A stretch of DNA of 56,481 nucleotides, taken from positions 1-56,481 of the forward strand of contig JBFLWK010000012.1 in NCBI GenBank assembly GCA_040757695.1. Reading direction: 5' to 3'. The notes under the pieces are model-generated. The model did not search any database. It was not told where the DNA came from and was given only the letters and a program-made list of their open reading frames with translations. Numbering within the stretch: position 1 is the stretch's first letter; each line of letters starts with the position of its first letter. The stretch comes from Elusimicrobiota bacterium. Its GTDB lineage: Bacteria; Elusimicrobiota; UBA8919. The position numbers were made by a program, and so were the translations under genes. Shown here in pieces: positions 1 to 8,157 of this stretch.

Positions 1-121
1 CATCCCAGCATCAGTTAGTTCGTTGCCTTATTAACTGTGGGATTTGGTGTTGGACTGGTCGCTACCCTTTATCCAGTTCGGACTTCCACCGACAAGAATT
101 CAAGGAACTTTCTTGGCACAC
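1..121 (-). mobile_element. Probable 5' end of a group II intron, cut by the window edge
   Basis: On the minus strand, directly after the purE stop codon, the sequence begins GTGTGCC, which fits the GUGYG 5' consensus of group II introns. It continues with GGTGGAAGTCCGAAC and GGTAGCGACCAGTCC segments that resemble the structured domain I start of bacterial group II introns. Only about 120 nt lie in the window, so no reverse transcriptase or domain V can be seen. An open frame exists on the plus strand (44..235) but shows no protein family, which fits non-coding RNA. The alternative is another kind of structured RNA or repeat. Intron identity is inferred from the 5' motif and the architecture. 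Confidence 0.5.
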
Positions 122-631
122 TCATATATATCTCCTGTAACCAACTTTTTTAAGTTTTACATCTTTTTTCAAGACATTTTTTTCAAGGTCTTTTTTGTAT
201 TGATTAAGTTTTTTCTTAAGGTGCGTATTGTTTAATGATAATATTTCACAGGCAAGAATCGCAGCATTTGCAGAGCCATTTATTGAAACAGTAGCGACTG
301 GAACACCTTTTGGCATCTGGACGATTGAATAAAGCGAATCAACACCTGAAAGTGTTTCCGTTTTTATAGGAATACCAATCACTGGTATCGTTGTTAACGA
401 TGCGACAGATGCGGGAAGATGCGCCGCACCTCCTGCACCTGCGATAACAACTTGAATCCCATTTTTTGTAAGATTTTTGGCATATAAATTTGTTTTTTCA
501 GGCGCTCTATGTGCAGAGATAACTGTCATCTCAAAAGGTATCTTAAAAAACTCAAGCATTTCTGCACAACTTTTCATCACAGGCAAATCAGAATCGCTTC
601 CCATTACGACACTTACAATCGGTTTTTTCAT
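122..631 (-). CDS. purE: N5-carboxyaminoimidazole ribonucleotide mutase PurE
   Basis: PurE converts N5-CAIR to CAIR in de novo purine synthesis in the cytoplasm. The 169-residue protein has the family signatures GSDSDLPVMK (residues 11-20), SAHRAPE with the active-site His near 41, and the glycine-rich AGAGGAAHLPAS loop. The SDSD motif and length fit bacterial class I PurE, which normally uses the product of PurK; no purK lies in this window. The Lys-rich tail after about residue 135 is longer than usual. It overlaps purD by ATGA, so translation is probably coupled, and it is the last gene of the pur cluster. The downstream stop abuts the putative group II intron. Confidence 0.96.
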   Translation of the reverse strand: MKKPIVSVVMGSDSDLPVMKSCAEMLEFFKIPFEMTVISAHRAPEKTNLYAKNLTKNGIQVVIAGAGGAAHLPASVASLTTIPVIGIPIKTETLSGVDSLYSIVQMPKGVPVATVSINGSANAAILACEILSLNNTHLKKKLNQYKKDLEKNVLKKDVKLKKVGYRRYI

Positions 632-1884
632 AAAACTCCTTTTGAACCAATATCCCGACGGTAATGCATATTTTCAAATTTTATTTTTTTAACATCCTTG
701 TATGCTTTAGATATTGCCACTTCCAATGTTTTACCAATCGCACACACATTCAAAACTCTGCCCCCGGTTGTGAAAAACTTGTTGTTTTCAATTCTTGTTC
801 CAGCATGAAAAACAAGCACATTTTTAATTTTTTTTATACCGTGAATTTCTTTATTTATCTCATATTTGCCGGGATAACCACCTGATGCTAAAACAACAGA
901 CACGCAGTATTTATCATACCATTCAATTTTACATTTTGCAAGTGGACCATCAACAGTTGCTAAAAACAAATCTAATAAATCACTCTTCATCAACGGCAGT
1001 ATCGTCTGGGTTTCAGGGTCGCCGAAACGAACATTGAATTCAAGTACTTTCGGGCCGGCAGATGTCATCATTATTCCAGCATAGATTATGCCACTGAATT
1101 GAAGGTTTTCTTTTTTGATTCCTTCTATAAAATTTTCAAATATTTTTTTTGTATCTTTTTCAGTAATGATTTTTACAGGTGAATATGCACCCATACCACC
1201 AGTATTTTCGCCGTTATCACCGTCGGCAACTCTTTTATGGTCTTGTGATGGAATTAGCGGTAAAACTGTTTTACCATCACAAAATGCGATAAGCGATGTT
1301 TCTTGTCCTATAAGTTTTTCTTCAATAACAACTTTTTCACCTGCAGTACCGAATATTTTATCAACCATTATTTTTTTGATTGTATTTTCTGTTTCTTCTT
1401 TTGAATTGCAGACAAAAACACCTTTCCCAGCACAGAGGCCATCTGCTTTAACGACAACCGATTGGAGATTGGAGGTTGGAGATTGAAGATATCTTAAAGC
1501 ATCATCATGCTTTTCAAAGATATTAAAAGATGCTGTTGGGATATTATACTTTTTCATAAACTGTTTTGCAAAAATCTTGCTTGACTCAAGTTGTGCTGAT
1601 TTTTTATTACAGCCAAAAATTTTTAATTTTCTTTCTGTAAAATAATCAACAATACCTTCTGAAAGTGGCAGTTCAGGTCCTACAACAGTTAAATCAATTT
1701 TATTTTTAATTATAAACTCGGAAATACTGACGAAATCCAAAATATCAATTTTTTCGCATTTGGCAATTTGAGAAATACCGCCGTTACCGGGAATACAAAA
1801 AATTTTATTTACATTTTTTGATTGTTTTAATTTCCAGATAATTGCGTGTTCTCTGCCACCGGACCCAATCACAAGAATTCTCAT
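628..1884 (-). CDS. purD: Phosphoribosylamine-glycine ligase PurD
   Basis: PurD is the ATP-grasp enzyme that joins glycine to phosphoribosylamine (GAR synthetase). The N-terminus has GSGGREHA (residues 7-14). The ATP-grasp core shows VVKADGLCAGKGV near residue 150 and EFNVRFGDPETQ near 290, and 418 residues is normal for the family. Just before the VVKADGL strand the protein carries LQSPTSNLQS, encoded by four tandem 7-mers (ATTGGAG-type on the plus strand, 1461-1488); this is an in-frame low-complexity patch in a surface segment. The gene overlaps purF by 4 nt upstream and purE by 4 nt downstream, a tightly coupled purF-purD-purE string. Confidence 0.96.
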   Translation of the reverse strand: MRILVIGSGGREHAIIWKLKQSKNVNKIFCIPGNGGISQIAKCEKIDILDFVSISEFIIKNKIDLTVVGPELPLSEGIVDYFTERKLKIFGCNKKSAQLESSKIFAKQFMKKYNIPTASFNIFEKHDDALRYLQSPTSNLQSVVVKADGLCAGKGVFVCNSKEETENTIKKIMVDKIFGTAGEKVVIEEKLIGQETSLIAFCDGKTVLPLIPSQDHKRVADGDNGENTGGMGAYSPVKIITEKDTKKIFENFIEGIKKENLQFSGIIYAGIMMTSAGPKVLEFNVRFGDPETQTILPLMKSDLLDLFLATVDGPLAKCKIEWYDKYCVSVVLASGGYPGKYEINKEIHGIKKIKNVLVFHAGTRIENNKFFTTGGRVLNVCAIGKTLEVAISKAYKDVKKIKFENMHYRRDIGSKGVL

Positions 1885-3215
1885 TTTATTGGATAATCTC
1901 CTGTGAAACAGGCGAGACAGAAATCGTCTTTTTTTAATCCTGTTGCTTTTATCAAGCCGTCAATAGAAAGATAATATAGTGTATCGTCATCAAAAAATTT
2001 TTTTATCTCATCCACAGATTTTTTTGCAGCAATAAGTTCAGATTTTTTGGGGGTATCAATACCATAAAAACAAGGATATTTAATTGGTGGCGAACTTATT
2101 CGGTGATGTATTTTTTTTACACCTGTTTTTCTTAGTAGTTTGATAAGTTTCTTAGATGTTGTGCCTCTAACGATTGAATCATCAACCAGCACGATATTTT
2201 TCTGATACAGTGTTTCACTTACAGGATTGTATTTTATTTTTACTCCAAAATTTCTGATTTCCTGTCGTGGCTCTATGAATGTCCTGCCTACATAATGATT
2301 CCTGATAAAACCAATTTCGTATTGTATCTTTGACTGTTCAGAGAACCCAACGGCAGCAGCATTTGCTGAATCAGGAACCGAGATTACAATATCAGCATCA
2401 GTTTTTGATTCTTTTGATAGTTGTCTTCCAAGATTTTTTCTAACATTATAAACTGATTTTCCAAAAACTTTTGAATCAGGTCTTGAGAAATAGATAAACT
2501 CAAATATACAGAATGCATTTCTTCTGGTTTTGCAGAACTGGACTGACTCAATTTTGCCGTCAGAAATAGATACTATTTCACCTGGTTTTACATCTCTTAT
2601 ATATTTTGCACCAATGAGGTCAAACGCACAACTTTCTGACGATACAATATATGAATTTTTTAATTTGCCAATACACAGCGGTCTGAATCCCAAAGGGTCT
2701 CTGACAGCGATAAGTTTTTTATTCAACAGAAAAAGTAACGAATAGGCACCTTTAATTTGTGATATGGCATCAATTATTTTTTGTTCAAGCCCAATCTTTT
2801 TTGATCTTGCAATAAGATGAAGAAACACTTCACTATCTGATGATGTCTGAAAAATAGAACCGTCTCTCTCCAGTTTTTCTTTTAACGATTTAGCATTACA
2901 AAGGTTCCCATTGTGTGCAATTGCGAGGTTGCCGTTTGAATAATTTATTGCAAACGGCTGCGCATTTGTTAAATTAGACAAACCAAATGTTGAGTATCTC
3001 ACATGCCCGATTGCACAAGAACCTTTAAGTTTGTTTAACTCATCTTTTGTAAAAACATCAGCAACTAATCCGGTAGCGATTTTACTAAAAAATCTTTTAC
3101 CATCAGACGAAATGATTCCTGCTGACTCCTGTCCACGATGCTGGAGCGCATAAAGTCCGAGATATGTCAACTTTGCTGATTCACTATGATTATAGACACC
3201 AAAAATTCCACACAT
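1881..3215 (-). CDS. purF: Amidophosphoribosyltransferase PurF
   Basis: PurF catalyses the first committed purine step, PRPP plus glutamine to phosphoribosylamine. The N-terminal class II glutaminase begins MCGIFGVYNH with catalytic Cys2 and no propeptide. The phosphoribosyltransferase domain has VDDSIVRGTTS (about 344-354). Cysteines in FCIFEFIYFSRPDS, YPCFYGIDTP and the C-terminal FCLACFTG match the ligand pattern of the iron-sulfur form known from Bacillus subtilis, so an oxygen-labile [4Fe-4S] enzyme is likely, in keeping with an anaerobe. At 444 residues it is of normal length. The start is fixed by the need for Met1-Cys2. Confidence 0.96.
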   Translation of the reverse strand: MCGIFGVYNHSESAKLTYLGLYALQHRGQESAGIISSDGKRFFSKIATGLVADVFTKDELNKLKGSCAIGHVRYSTFGLSNLTNAQPFAINYSNGNLAIAHNGNLCNAKSLKEKLERDGSIFQTSSDSEVFLHLIARSKKIGLEQKIIDAISQIKGAYSLLFLLNKKLIAVRDPLGFRPLCIGKLKNSYIVSSESCAFDLIGAKYIRDVKPGEIVSISDGKIESVQFCKTRRNAFCIFEFIYFSRPDSKVFGKSVYNVRKNLGRQLSKESKTDADIVISVPDSANAAAVGFSEQSKIQYEIGFIRNHYVGRTFIEPRQEIRNFGVKIKYNPVSETLYQKNIVLVDDSIVRGTTSKKLIKLLRKTGVKKIHHRISSPPIKYPCFYGIDTPKKSELIAAKKSVDEIKKFFDDDTLYYLSIDGLIKATGLKKDDFCLACFTGDYPIK

Positions 3216-3268
3216 ATAAAGCCAGTGATTAAGCGATTAAGTAATTAAGTGGAAGACAAAACTTAACA

Positions 3269-4057
3269 TTATATTTTTGTTCTAGCATATTCTACTACGT
3301 TTTTGAAAATAGCAAGTCCAACTGGTTCAATAGTTTTATTTCTTGTCCAAACAGGATACTGATATTTTGTTACGAATCTTTCCGGATGTGGCATTAAACC
3401 AAGAATATTACCGTCAGGATTCATTATTCCTGCGATATTATCAATTGAACCATTAGGATTGTATGGATACTCTGCACTATTTCCTGTTTCATCACAATAC
3501 TTGAAGACAACCAGACCCTGTTTTTCCAATTTTTCAATTATTTCATTATCTGCATAAAATTTGCCTTCCGCATGTGCAATTGGTAGTTGAATAATTTCTG
3601 GCAGATTTCGTATCCAAAAATTTTGATTTTTGATTTTTGATTTTTGATTTTTTTTCAGATACACCCATCGGCATTCAAATTTTCCGGAGTCGTTCCATCC
3701 AAGTGTTACTGATTGCCTGTCGGTTACAAATGGAAGAAGTCCTGATTTTACAAGCACCTGAAAGCCGTTACAAATTCCGATAATAAGTTTTCCTGTTTTT
3801 GCAAATTTTATTATTTCGGCTTTTAGTTTATATTTTAACTTGTTTGCAAAAACTTTACCAGCCGAAATATCGTCGCCATACGAAAATCCACCGGGTATTG
3901 CCAGAATTTTATATTCGGAGATTTTTTTTTCTTTTCTTAAAAATCTATTTATATGAACGATTTCAGAACTTGCACCTGCCAAATTAAATCCTTGTGCTGT
4001 TTCAATATCATTATTTGTCCCTGCTGTTTTTAGTACTAAAACTTTAACCTTTTTCAT
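3269..4057 (-). CDS. purQ: Phosphoribosylformylglycinamidine synthase glutaminase subunit PurQ
   Basis: PurQ supplies ammonia from glutamine to PurL. I place the start at MKKVKVLVLKTAGTN. The open frame continues 19 residues upstream, but that stretch is encoded by an intergenic inverted-repeat element. The class I glutaminase triad is visible: GICNGFQVL with Cys96 and LMPHPERF near the C-terminus. Between the Trp-Val-Tyr-Leu strand and WIRNLPEI the protein carries KKNQKSKIKNQN, coded by four tandem 7-mers (GATTTTT on the plus strand, 3625-3652). It lies 53 nt upstream of purF; that gap holds the imperfect tandem GATTAAG/AATTAAG. PurQ, PurL and PurS are all encoded here. Confidence 0.95.
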   Translation of the reverse strand: MKKVKVLVLKTAGTNNDIETAQGFNLAGASSEIVHINRFLRKEKKISEYKILAIPGGFSYGDDISAGKVFANKLKYKLKAEIIKFAKTGKLIIGICNGFQVLVKSGLLPFVTDRQSVTLGWNDSGKFECRWVYLKKNQKSKIKNQNFWIRNLPEIIQLPIAHAEGKFYADNEIIEKLEKQGLVVFKYCDETGNSAEYPYNPNGSIDNIAGIMNPDGNILGLMPHPERFVTKYQYPVWTRNKTIEPVGLAIFKNVVEYARTKI

Positions 4058-4075
4058 AGATTCGCTTCGCTCATT

Positions 4076-4152
4076 ACACAGAACTGACTCGGAACTTATA
4101 CACGGAACTGACACTGAATAGTTCTGCTTCCGTTCCGTGTTAGGTTCTGTGT
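4076..4152. repeat. Inverted-repeat element, copy A, between pyrG and purQ
   Basis: Nested arms ACACAGAAC (4076-4084) with GTTCTGTGT (4144-4152) and CACGGAAC (4101-4108) with GTTCCGTG (4132-4139) can fold into a long hairpin. A related element lies at 11801-11890, and both share the flank TTCGCTCATTACACAGAAC. The element supplies the last codons of pyrG and a false 5' extension of purQ. It is probably a small dispersed repeat. A role in folding of the purine operon transcript is possible but not shown. Confidence 0.75.
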
Positions 4153-5735
4153 CTATTCCGTGCTTTATTCACAAATGCAACAAACAAGGGATGCGGCTTT
4201 AATGGTCTTGATTTAAACTCCGGATGAAATTGTGTTGCCACAAACCATGGATGTTTTTTTAACTCAACAATTTCAACGAGACCATTATATTCACCAGCAA
4301 TTACAAGTCCACTATTTACCAATTTTTTTCTAAACTCATTATTAAACTCATAACGGTGTCTATGTCGTTCAGAGATATTTTTTACCTTGTATGCGATTTG
4401 AGAGGTTGTATTTTTTTTTAACTTACAAGGATAACTTCCAAGTCGCATTGTTGCGCCTTTGAGTTTAATTTTTTTCTGTTGTGGCAATAAGTCAATTACA
4501 GGATATGAGGTTTCAGGATTAAATTCAGTACTATTAGCATTTTTCAGCCCACATACATTTCTTGCAAACTCAATTACTGCACATTGCATTCCCAGACAAA
4601 TTCCTAAAAATGGGATTTTATTTACTCTTGCATATCCTGCAACCTTTATTTTTCCTTCAATTCCTCTTTCACCAAAACCACCCGGCAGAATTATACCATC
4701 CACAGTTTTTAATTCATTCTGCAAAAATTTGCTTTCAACATCAATATATTTTATTTTTATATTTGTTTTATTTTTAAGTCCGGCGTGAATTAAAGCCGAA
4801 TCTACGCTTTTATATGCGTCTTTTAATCCGGTATATTTTCCGCAAATACCGATTTGAACTTCTCGGGTGAATTCTTTTTTACTTTCAACCATTTTCTTCC
4901 ATTCTGTTAAATTATGTTTTTTAGCACGGCATTTCAGATGCTTCAATATAATTTTATCTAATTTCTGTTCTTTCAGAATCAGCGGAATTGAATAAATATT
5001 TTCAGCGCCAACATCCTGTTCTTCTATTACTGCTTCTTTTTTTACACTACAAAATAACGAAATTTTGGATTTTATCTCGTCGGTCAGTGGTTTTTCACAT
5101 CTCGCTATAATGATATTCGGCTCAATACCTATTTCTCTGAGTTTACCGACGGCTTGCTGTGTTGGTTTGGTTTTCAATTCTTCTGCTGCTTGAATATATG
5201 GAATCAAAGTAAGATGGATATACAAAACATTTTCCGAACCTTCATCTATTTTGAACTGTCTGATTGCCTCTAAAAATGGGAGGCCTTCTATATCCCCAAC
5301 TGTTCCACCGAGTTCTACAATTGTTATCTCTGAGTTTTGTGCAGTTTTTTTGATTCTATTTTTTATCTCGTCGGTAATATGCGGTATTACTTGGATAGTC
5401 TTTCCCAAATAATCGCCATTACGTTCTTTTCGTAAGACGGTTTCATATACCTGTCCTGCTGTAAAATTATTTTCTTTAGACATATTCATATCTAAAAAGC
5501 GTTCGTAATATCCCAAATCCAAATCCGTTTCTGTGCCATCTTCTGTCACAAACACCTCACCGTGTTGATACGGGCTCATCGTTCCAGGGTCAACATTCAG
5601 GTAAGGGTCTATTTTTAACACAGTTATTTTAAGCCCTCTGCTTTTAAGGAGTAATCCAATAGATGCAGTTGTGATGCCTTTCCCTAATGATGATACAACC
5701 CCACCGGTGACAAAAACAAATTTTTTAATCATCAT
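4140..5735 (-). CDS. pyrG: CTP synthase PyrG
   Basis: PyrG aminates UTP to CTP using glutamine and ATP. The amidoligase domain begins [17 protein letters not shown] and includes [13 protein letters not shown]. The C-terminal glutaminase has LPGGFGERG and GICLGMQCA with the nucleophilic Cys, and ends with the HPEF segment. Total length 531 is typical. The last residues (KARNRHRT) are encoded by the inverted-repeat element and run past the usual family end. Translation may start at the second Met, which is better spaced from AGAGG. It is co-directional with the purines, 10 nt after the STT3-like gene. Confidence 0.97.
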   Translation of the reverse strand: MMIKKFVFVTGGVVSSLGKGITTASIGLLLKSRGLKITVLKIDPYLNVDPGTMSPYQHGEVFVTEDGTETDLDLGYYERFLDMNMSKENNFTAGQVYETVLRKERNGDYLGKTIQVIPHITDEIKNRIKKTAQNSEITIVELGGTVGDIEGLPFLEAIRQFKIDEGSENVLYIHLTLIPYIQAAEELKTKPTQQAVGKLREIGIEPNIIIARCEKPLTDEIKSKISLFCSVKKEAVIEEQDVGAENIYSIPLILKEQKLDKIILKHLKCRAKKHNLTEWKKMVESKKEFTREVQIGICGKYTGLKDAYKSVDSALIHAGLKNKTNIKIKYIDVESKFLQNELKTVDGIILPGGFGERGIEGKIKVAGYARVNKIPFLGICLGMQCAVIEFARNVCGLKNANSTEFNPETSYPVIDLLPQQKKIKLKGATMRLGSYPCKLKKNTTSQIAYKVKNISERHRHRYEFNNEFRKKLVNSGLVIAGEYNGLVEIVELKKHPWFVATQFHPEFKSRPLKPHPLFVAFVNKARNRHRT

Positions 5736-5745
5736 AACCTCTATT

Positions 5746-8148
5746 TTAATATCTTTCAGCTTTTATGGTACTAATAATAAGTAATGCTTTATTATTTTGT
5801 GGATTATTTTTAAGTAACTTTTCCGCTTCTTTTAAAGATTTTTGTATCTCCCCTGTTAAATAATATAATTGGGCTAATGTAAGTTGTAAATCGCTTTCTT
5901 CAGGTGCAAGTTTAATTGCTTTTTCTAAATATGGTATTGCTTTTTTATATTCTTTTTTAAGAGCATAGATATTACCAATCTCTGAATAAAACCGATATTC
6001 TGGATAACCTTCTTCTGACCCTTTTAGATTACATTTAATTGTTTCATCATATTCCCCATTAGCAGTAAATTTAATTCCATGAACAAACCACTCAATACCT
6101 CTATAATACTTTTCAACCACTGCAGAAACCGATTCTTCATTAAAATAATTGTCTATCTTTTTTTGGTTGTATAAGTTCACATCATAAAGAGCAATATATG
6201 GAAGTTCCCGAACCAATATATTATTCTTAACTATTTTATAGACACGGGAATTCATATTTTGATATACTAATTGAAAATGCTTAAAACTTTCTGGTTGAAA
6301 ATGGAATCTATAACACAAGGAGGTTTTTAATAGATTTAATGCTTCTGCTTGATATCGTTTTGACTCAATTCCTTTTTCAAATAATAAAAAAGGTTGATAT
6401 AAGAAATAAGAAACATTATATTTTTTACAGAGTGTAAAGAATTTTTTTTCATCATTATTATAAAGTGCAAATGTAAATTCTTTAACTTTATCACGCATTA
6501 TTGATGTTTCAAATTTTGAATGAATAATAATAGGACGGTCAGCAGACAAAAGTATTATTGGCCCTGTTTCAAAACTGGTAAGAAAAGCATTTTCAGAATT
6601 AGTGTTTTTTTGTATCCATTCTTTTAATTCAACTATAACAAATTTTGGTATTTTTTTTATGGTGTCTTCGTGTTGAAAGTACCTCAACATTATTAAATTT
6701 TTCAATCCTATTCCTTTATAATTGGGTATTTCATATATTTCCCATAAAATAGTCATTACTAAAAAAGAAATGATAAATGATTTTATAATCTTTGGGAATT
6801 TCATTAAAAAGAGACATCCGCATAATACACTTAAAAAGAAAGATATAAAAACATGAAGCCGCACTATCATTACATATAATATCCCAAATCCGATGAAAAC
6901 CAAAAATAAAAGAATATGAGCAAGTTTTTCAACCTCTTCATTTTTCTTTAAAATCTTTTTAATAAAAAGTGAATATCCACCCAACAATCCCCAAATTAAC
7001 AAACTTGAAAGATAGAATATAGTTATCAGTACATTTGTGGTATTAAAATCTCCAGTCCATAGCGCCCGACTTTCAAACGAAAGCGACGATGGGCTTTCAG
7101 GTTTTACACCTAAAAAATGTAGTTTGTCTATAAAAAGTGACCAAACATGTGTATATTCAGATTCTGCATTTCTAATAAATATCACTGTTGCACAGCAAAT
7201 CAAAATCAGACATAGTAATAACAATTTTTTGCCAATTGAATTATATGAAAATTTTTTCTGTAAAAAAAAGTATAAAAATAGTCCATATAATATAAACATT
7301 GGCAAACTAAACACTGCAAGTCGGGTTACTGGTAAAAACAGACTACCAATGGTTGGAATAATAACAAAACCACCGATAGTTTCACATAAATTATAGTGCC
7401 TGTTTCGGAGAACACAGAAAACGGCTGTTATCGTAACAGCGATAGTAAATACATAAAAATAAAATTTTGCGAAATGCCAACTCCAGAAAGACAACAAAAT
7501 AAATAATCCTGAGATTATACCCAACAATAAAGAATATTTTGAACGTGTTTCTTTAATACTACTGACAAAAAACATAAAACTACAGAAAATCAACAATAAT
7601 GTAAAATCTTCTAGGTTATATGTGAAAAATCCACCTTGTGGCATTGTGCGTATGAAACTAGACCAAGAGGTTGCATAAAAAATTGTTGAAATAAGTCCGG
7701 CAATTAAATTTTTCCATAACATATTAGAAATGATAAAAACAATACAAACGGTTAAACTTGTATAGAAACAGATAAAGTAAAACAAATAGATATGAAATGG
7801 AACTTTTGGAAAGAATTTAATAAATATTCTATAAGTATATCCGTGAACCATCGGCATAAGCATTGTCAGTTCTGAATAAGGTTTTATGCCCTCCGGCCAT
7901 TGTGCTTTTATATCTATTTCAGGAACCCGATTGCCTTCAGCTATCATTTTTGCGTATCTATATTGGAATGCGGATTCTGTAAAGAACAACAGAGTATCGG
8001 GCTCTTCTTTATGAAGTAGCAATTCTTTGTTAATAGTAATAATTTTGAAATAAGAAACAGTCAAATATATCAAAACTAACACTGCATAGCAAATAATTTT
8101 TTTTGAGTTAGTATTGGGGTTCATAGACGTGAATTTTATTCTTTCCAT
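5746..8148 (-). CDS. STT3-like membrane glycosyltransferase with C-terminal TPR repeats
   Basis: This 800-residue protein has about a dozen hydrophobic segments from residue 18 to about 470, then a soluble part. The first periplasmic-type loop contains TESAFQYRYAKMIAEGN and QWPEG, which resembles the D-x-x-Y-R...P-x-G region of oligosaccharyltransferase STT3/AglB and related lipid-linked sugar transferases. The C-terminal 100 residues form TPR-like helices (EEYRFYSEIGNIYALKKEYKKAI pattern). It probably transfers or handles glycan at the envelope. It has only about 10 nt to purL and to pyrG, so it is co-transcribed with nucleotide genes, an odd place for such a protein. The family call rests on topology and a short motif. 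The start may instead be Met9. Confidence 0.5.
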   Translation of the reverse strand: MERIKFTSMNPNTNSKKIICYAVLVLIYLTVSYFKIITINKELLLHKEEPDTLLFFTESAFQYRYAKMIAEGNRVPEIDIKAQWPEGIKPYSELTMLMPMVHGYTYRIFIKFFPKVPFHIYLFYFICFYTSLTVCIVFIISNMLWKNLIAGLISTIFYATSWSSFIRTMPQGGFFTYNLEDFTLLLIFCSFMFFVSSIKETRSKYSLLLGIISGLFILLSFWSWHFAKFYFYVFTIAVTITAVFCVLRNRHYNLCETIGGFVIIPTIGSLFLPVTRLAVFSLPMFILYGLFLYFFLQKKFSYNSIGKKLLLLCLILICCATVIFIRNAESEYTHVWSLFIDKLHFLGVKPESPSSLSFESRALWTGDFNTTNVLITIFYLSSLLIWGLLGGYSLFIKKILKKNEEVEKLAHILLFLVFIGFGILYVMIVRLHVFISFFLSVLCGCLFLMKFPKIIKSFIISFLVMTILWEIYEIPNYKGIGLKNLIMLRYFQHEDTIKKIPKFVIVELKEWIQKNTNSENAFLTSFETGPIILLSADRPIIIHSKFETSIMRDKVKEFTFALYNNDEKKFFTLCKKYNVSYFLYQPFLLFEKGIESKRYQAEALNLLKTSLCYRFHFQPESFKHFQLVYQNMNSRVYKIVKNNILVRELPYIALYDVNLYNQKKIDNYFNEESVSAVVEKYYRGIEWFVHGIKFTANGEYDETIKCNLKGSEEGYPEYRFYSEIGNIYALKKEYKKAIPYLEKAIKLAPEESDLQLTLAQLYYLTGEIQKSLKEAEKLLKNNPQNNKALLIISTIKAERY

Positions 8149-8157
8149 ATCGTCATT

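Noticed and set aside
44-235. A 63-codon plus-strand frame at the left edge as a gene or transposase
   Set aside because: It crosses from the intron-like RNA region into the antisense of purE and has no recognisable protein motif.
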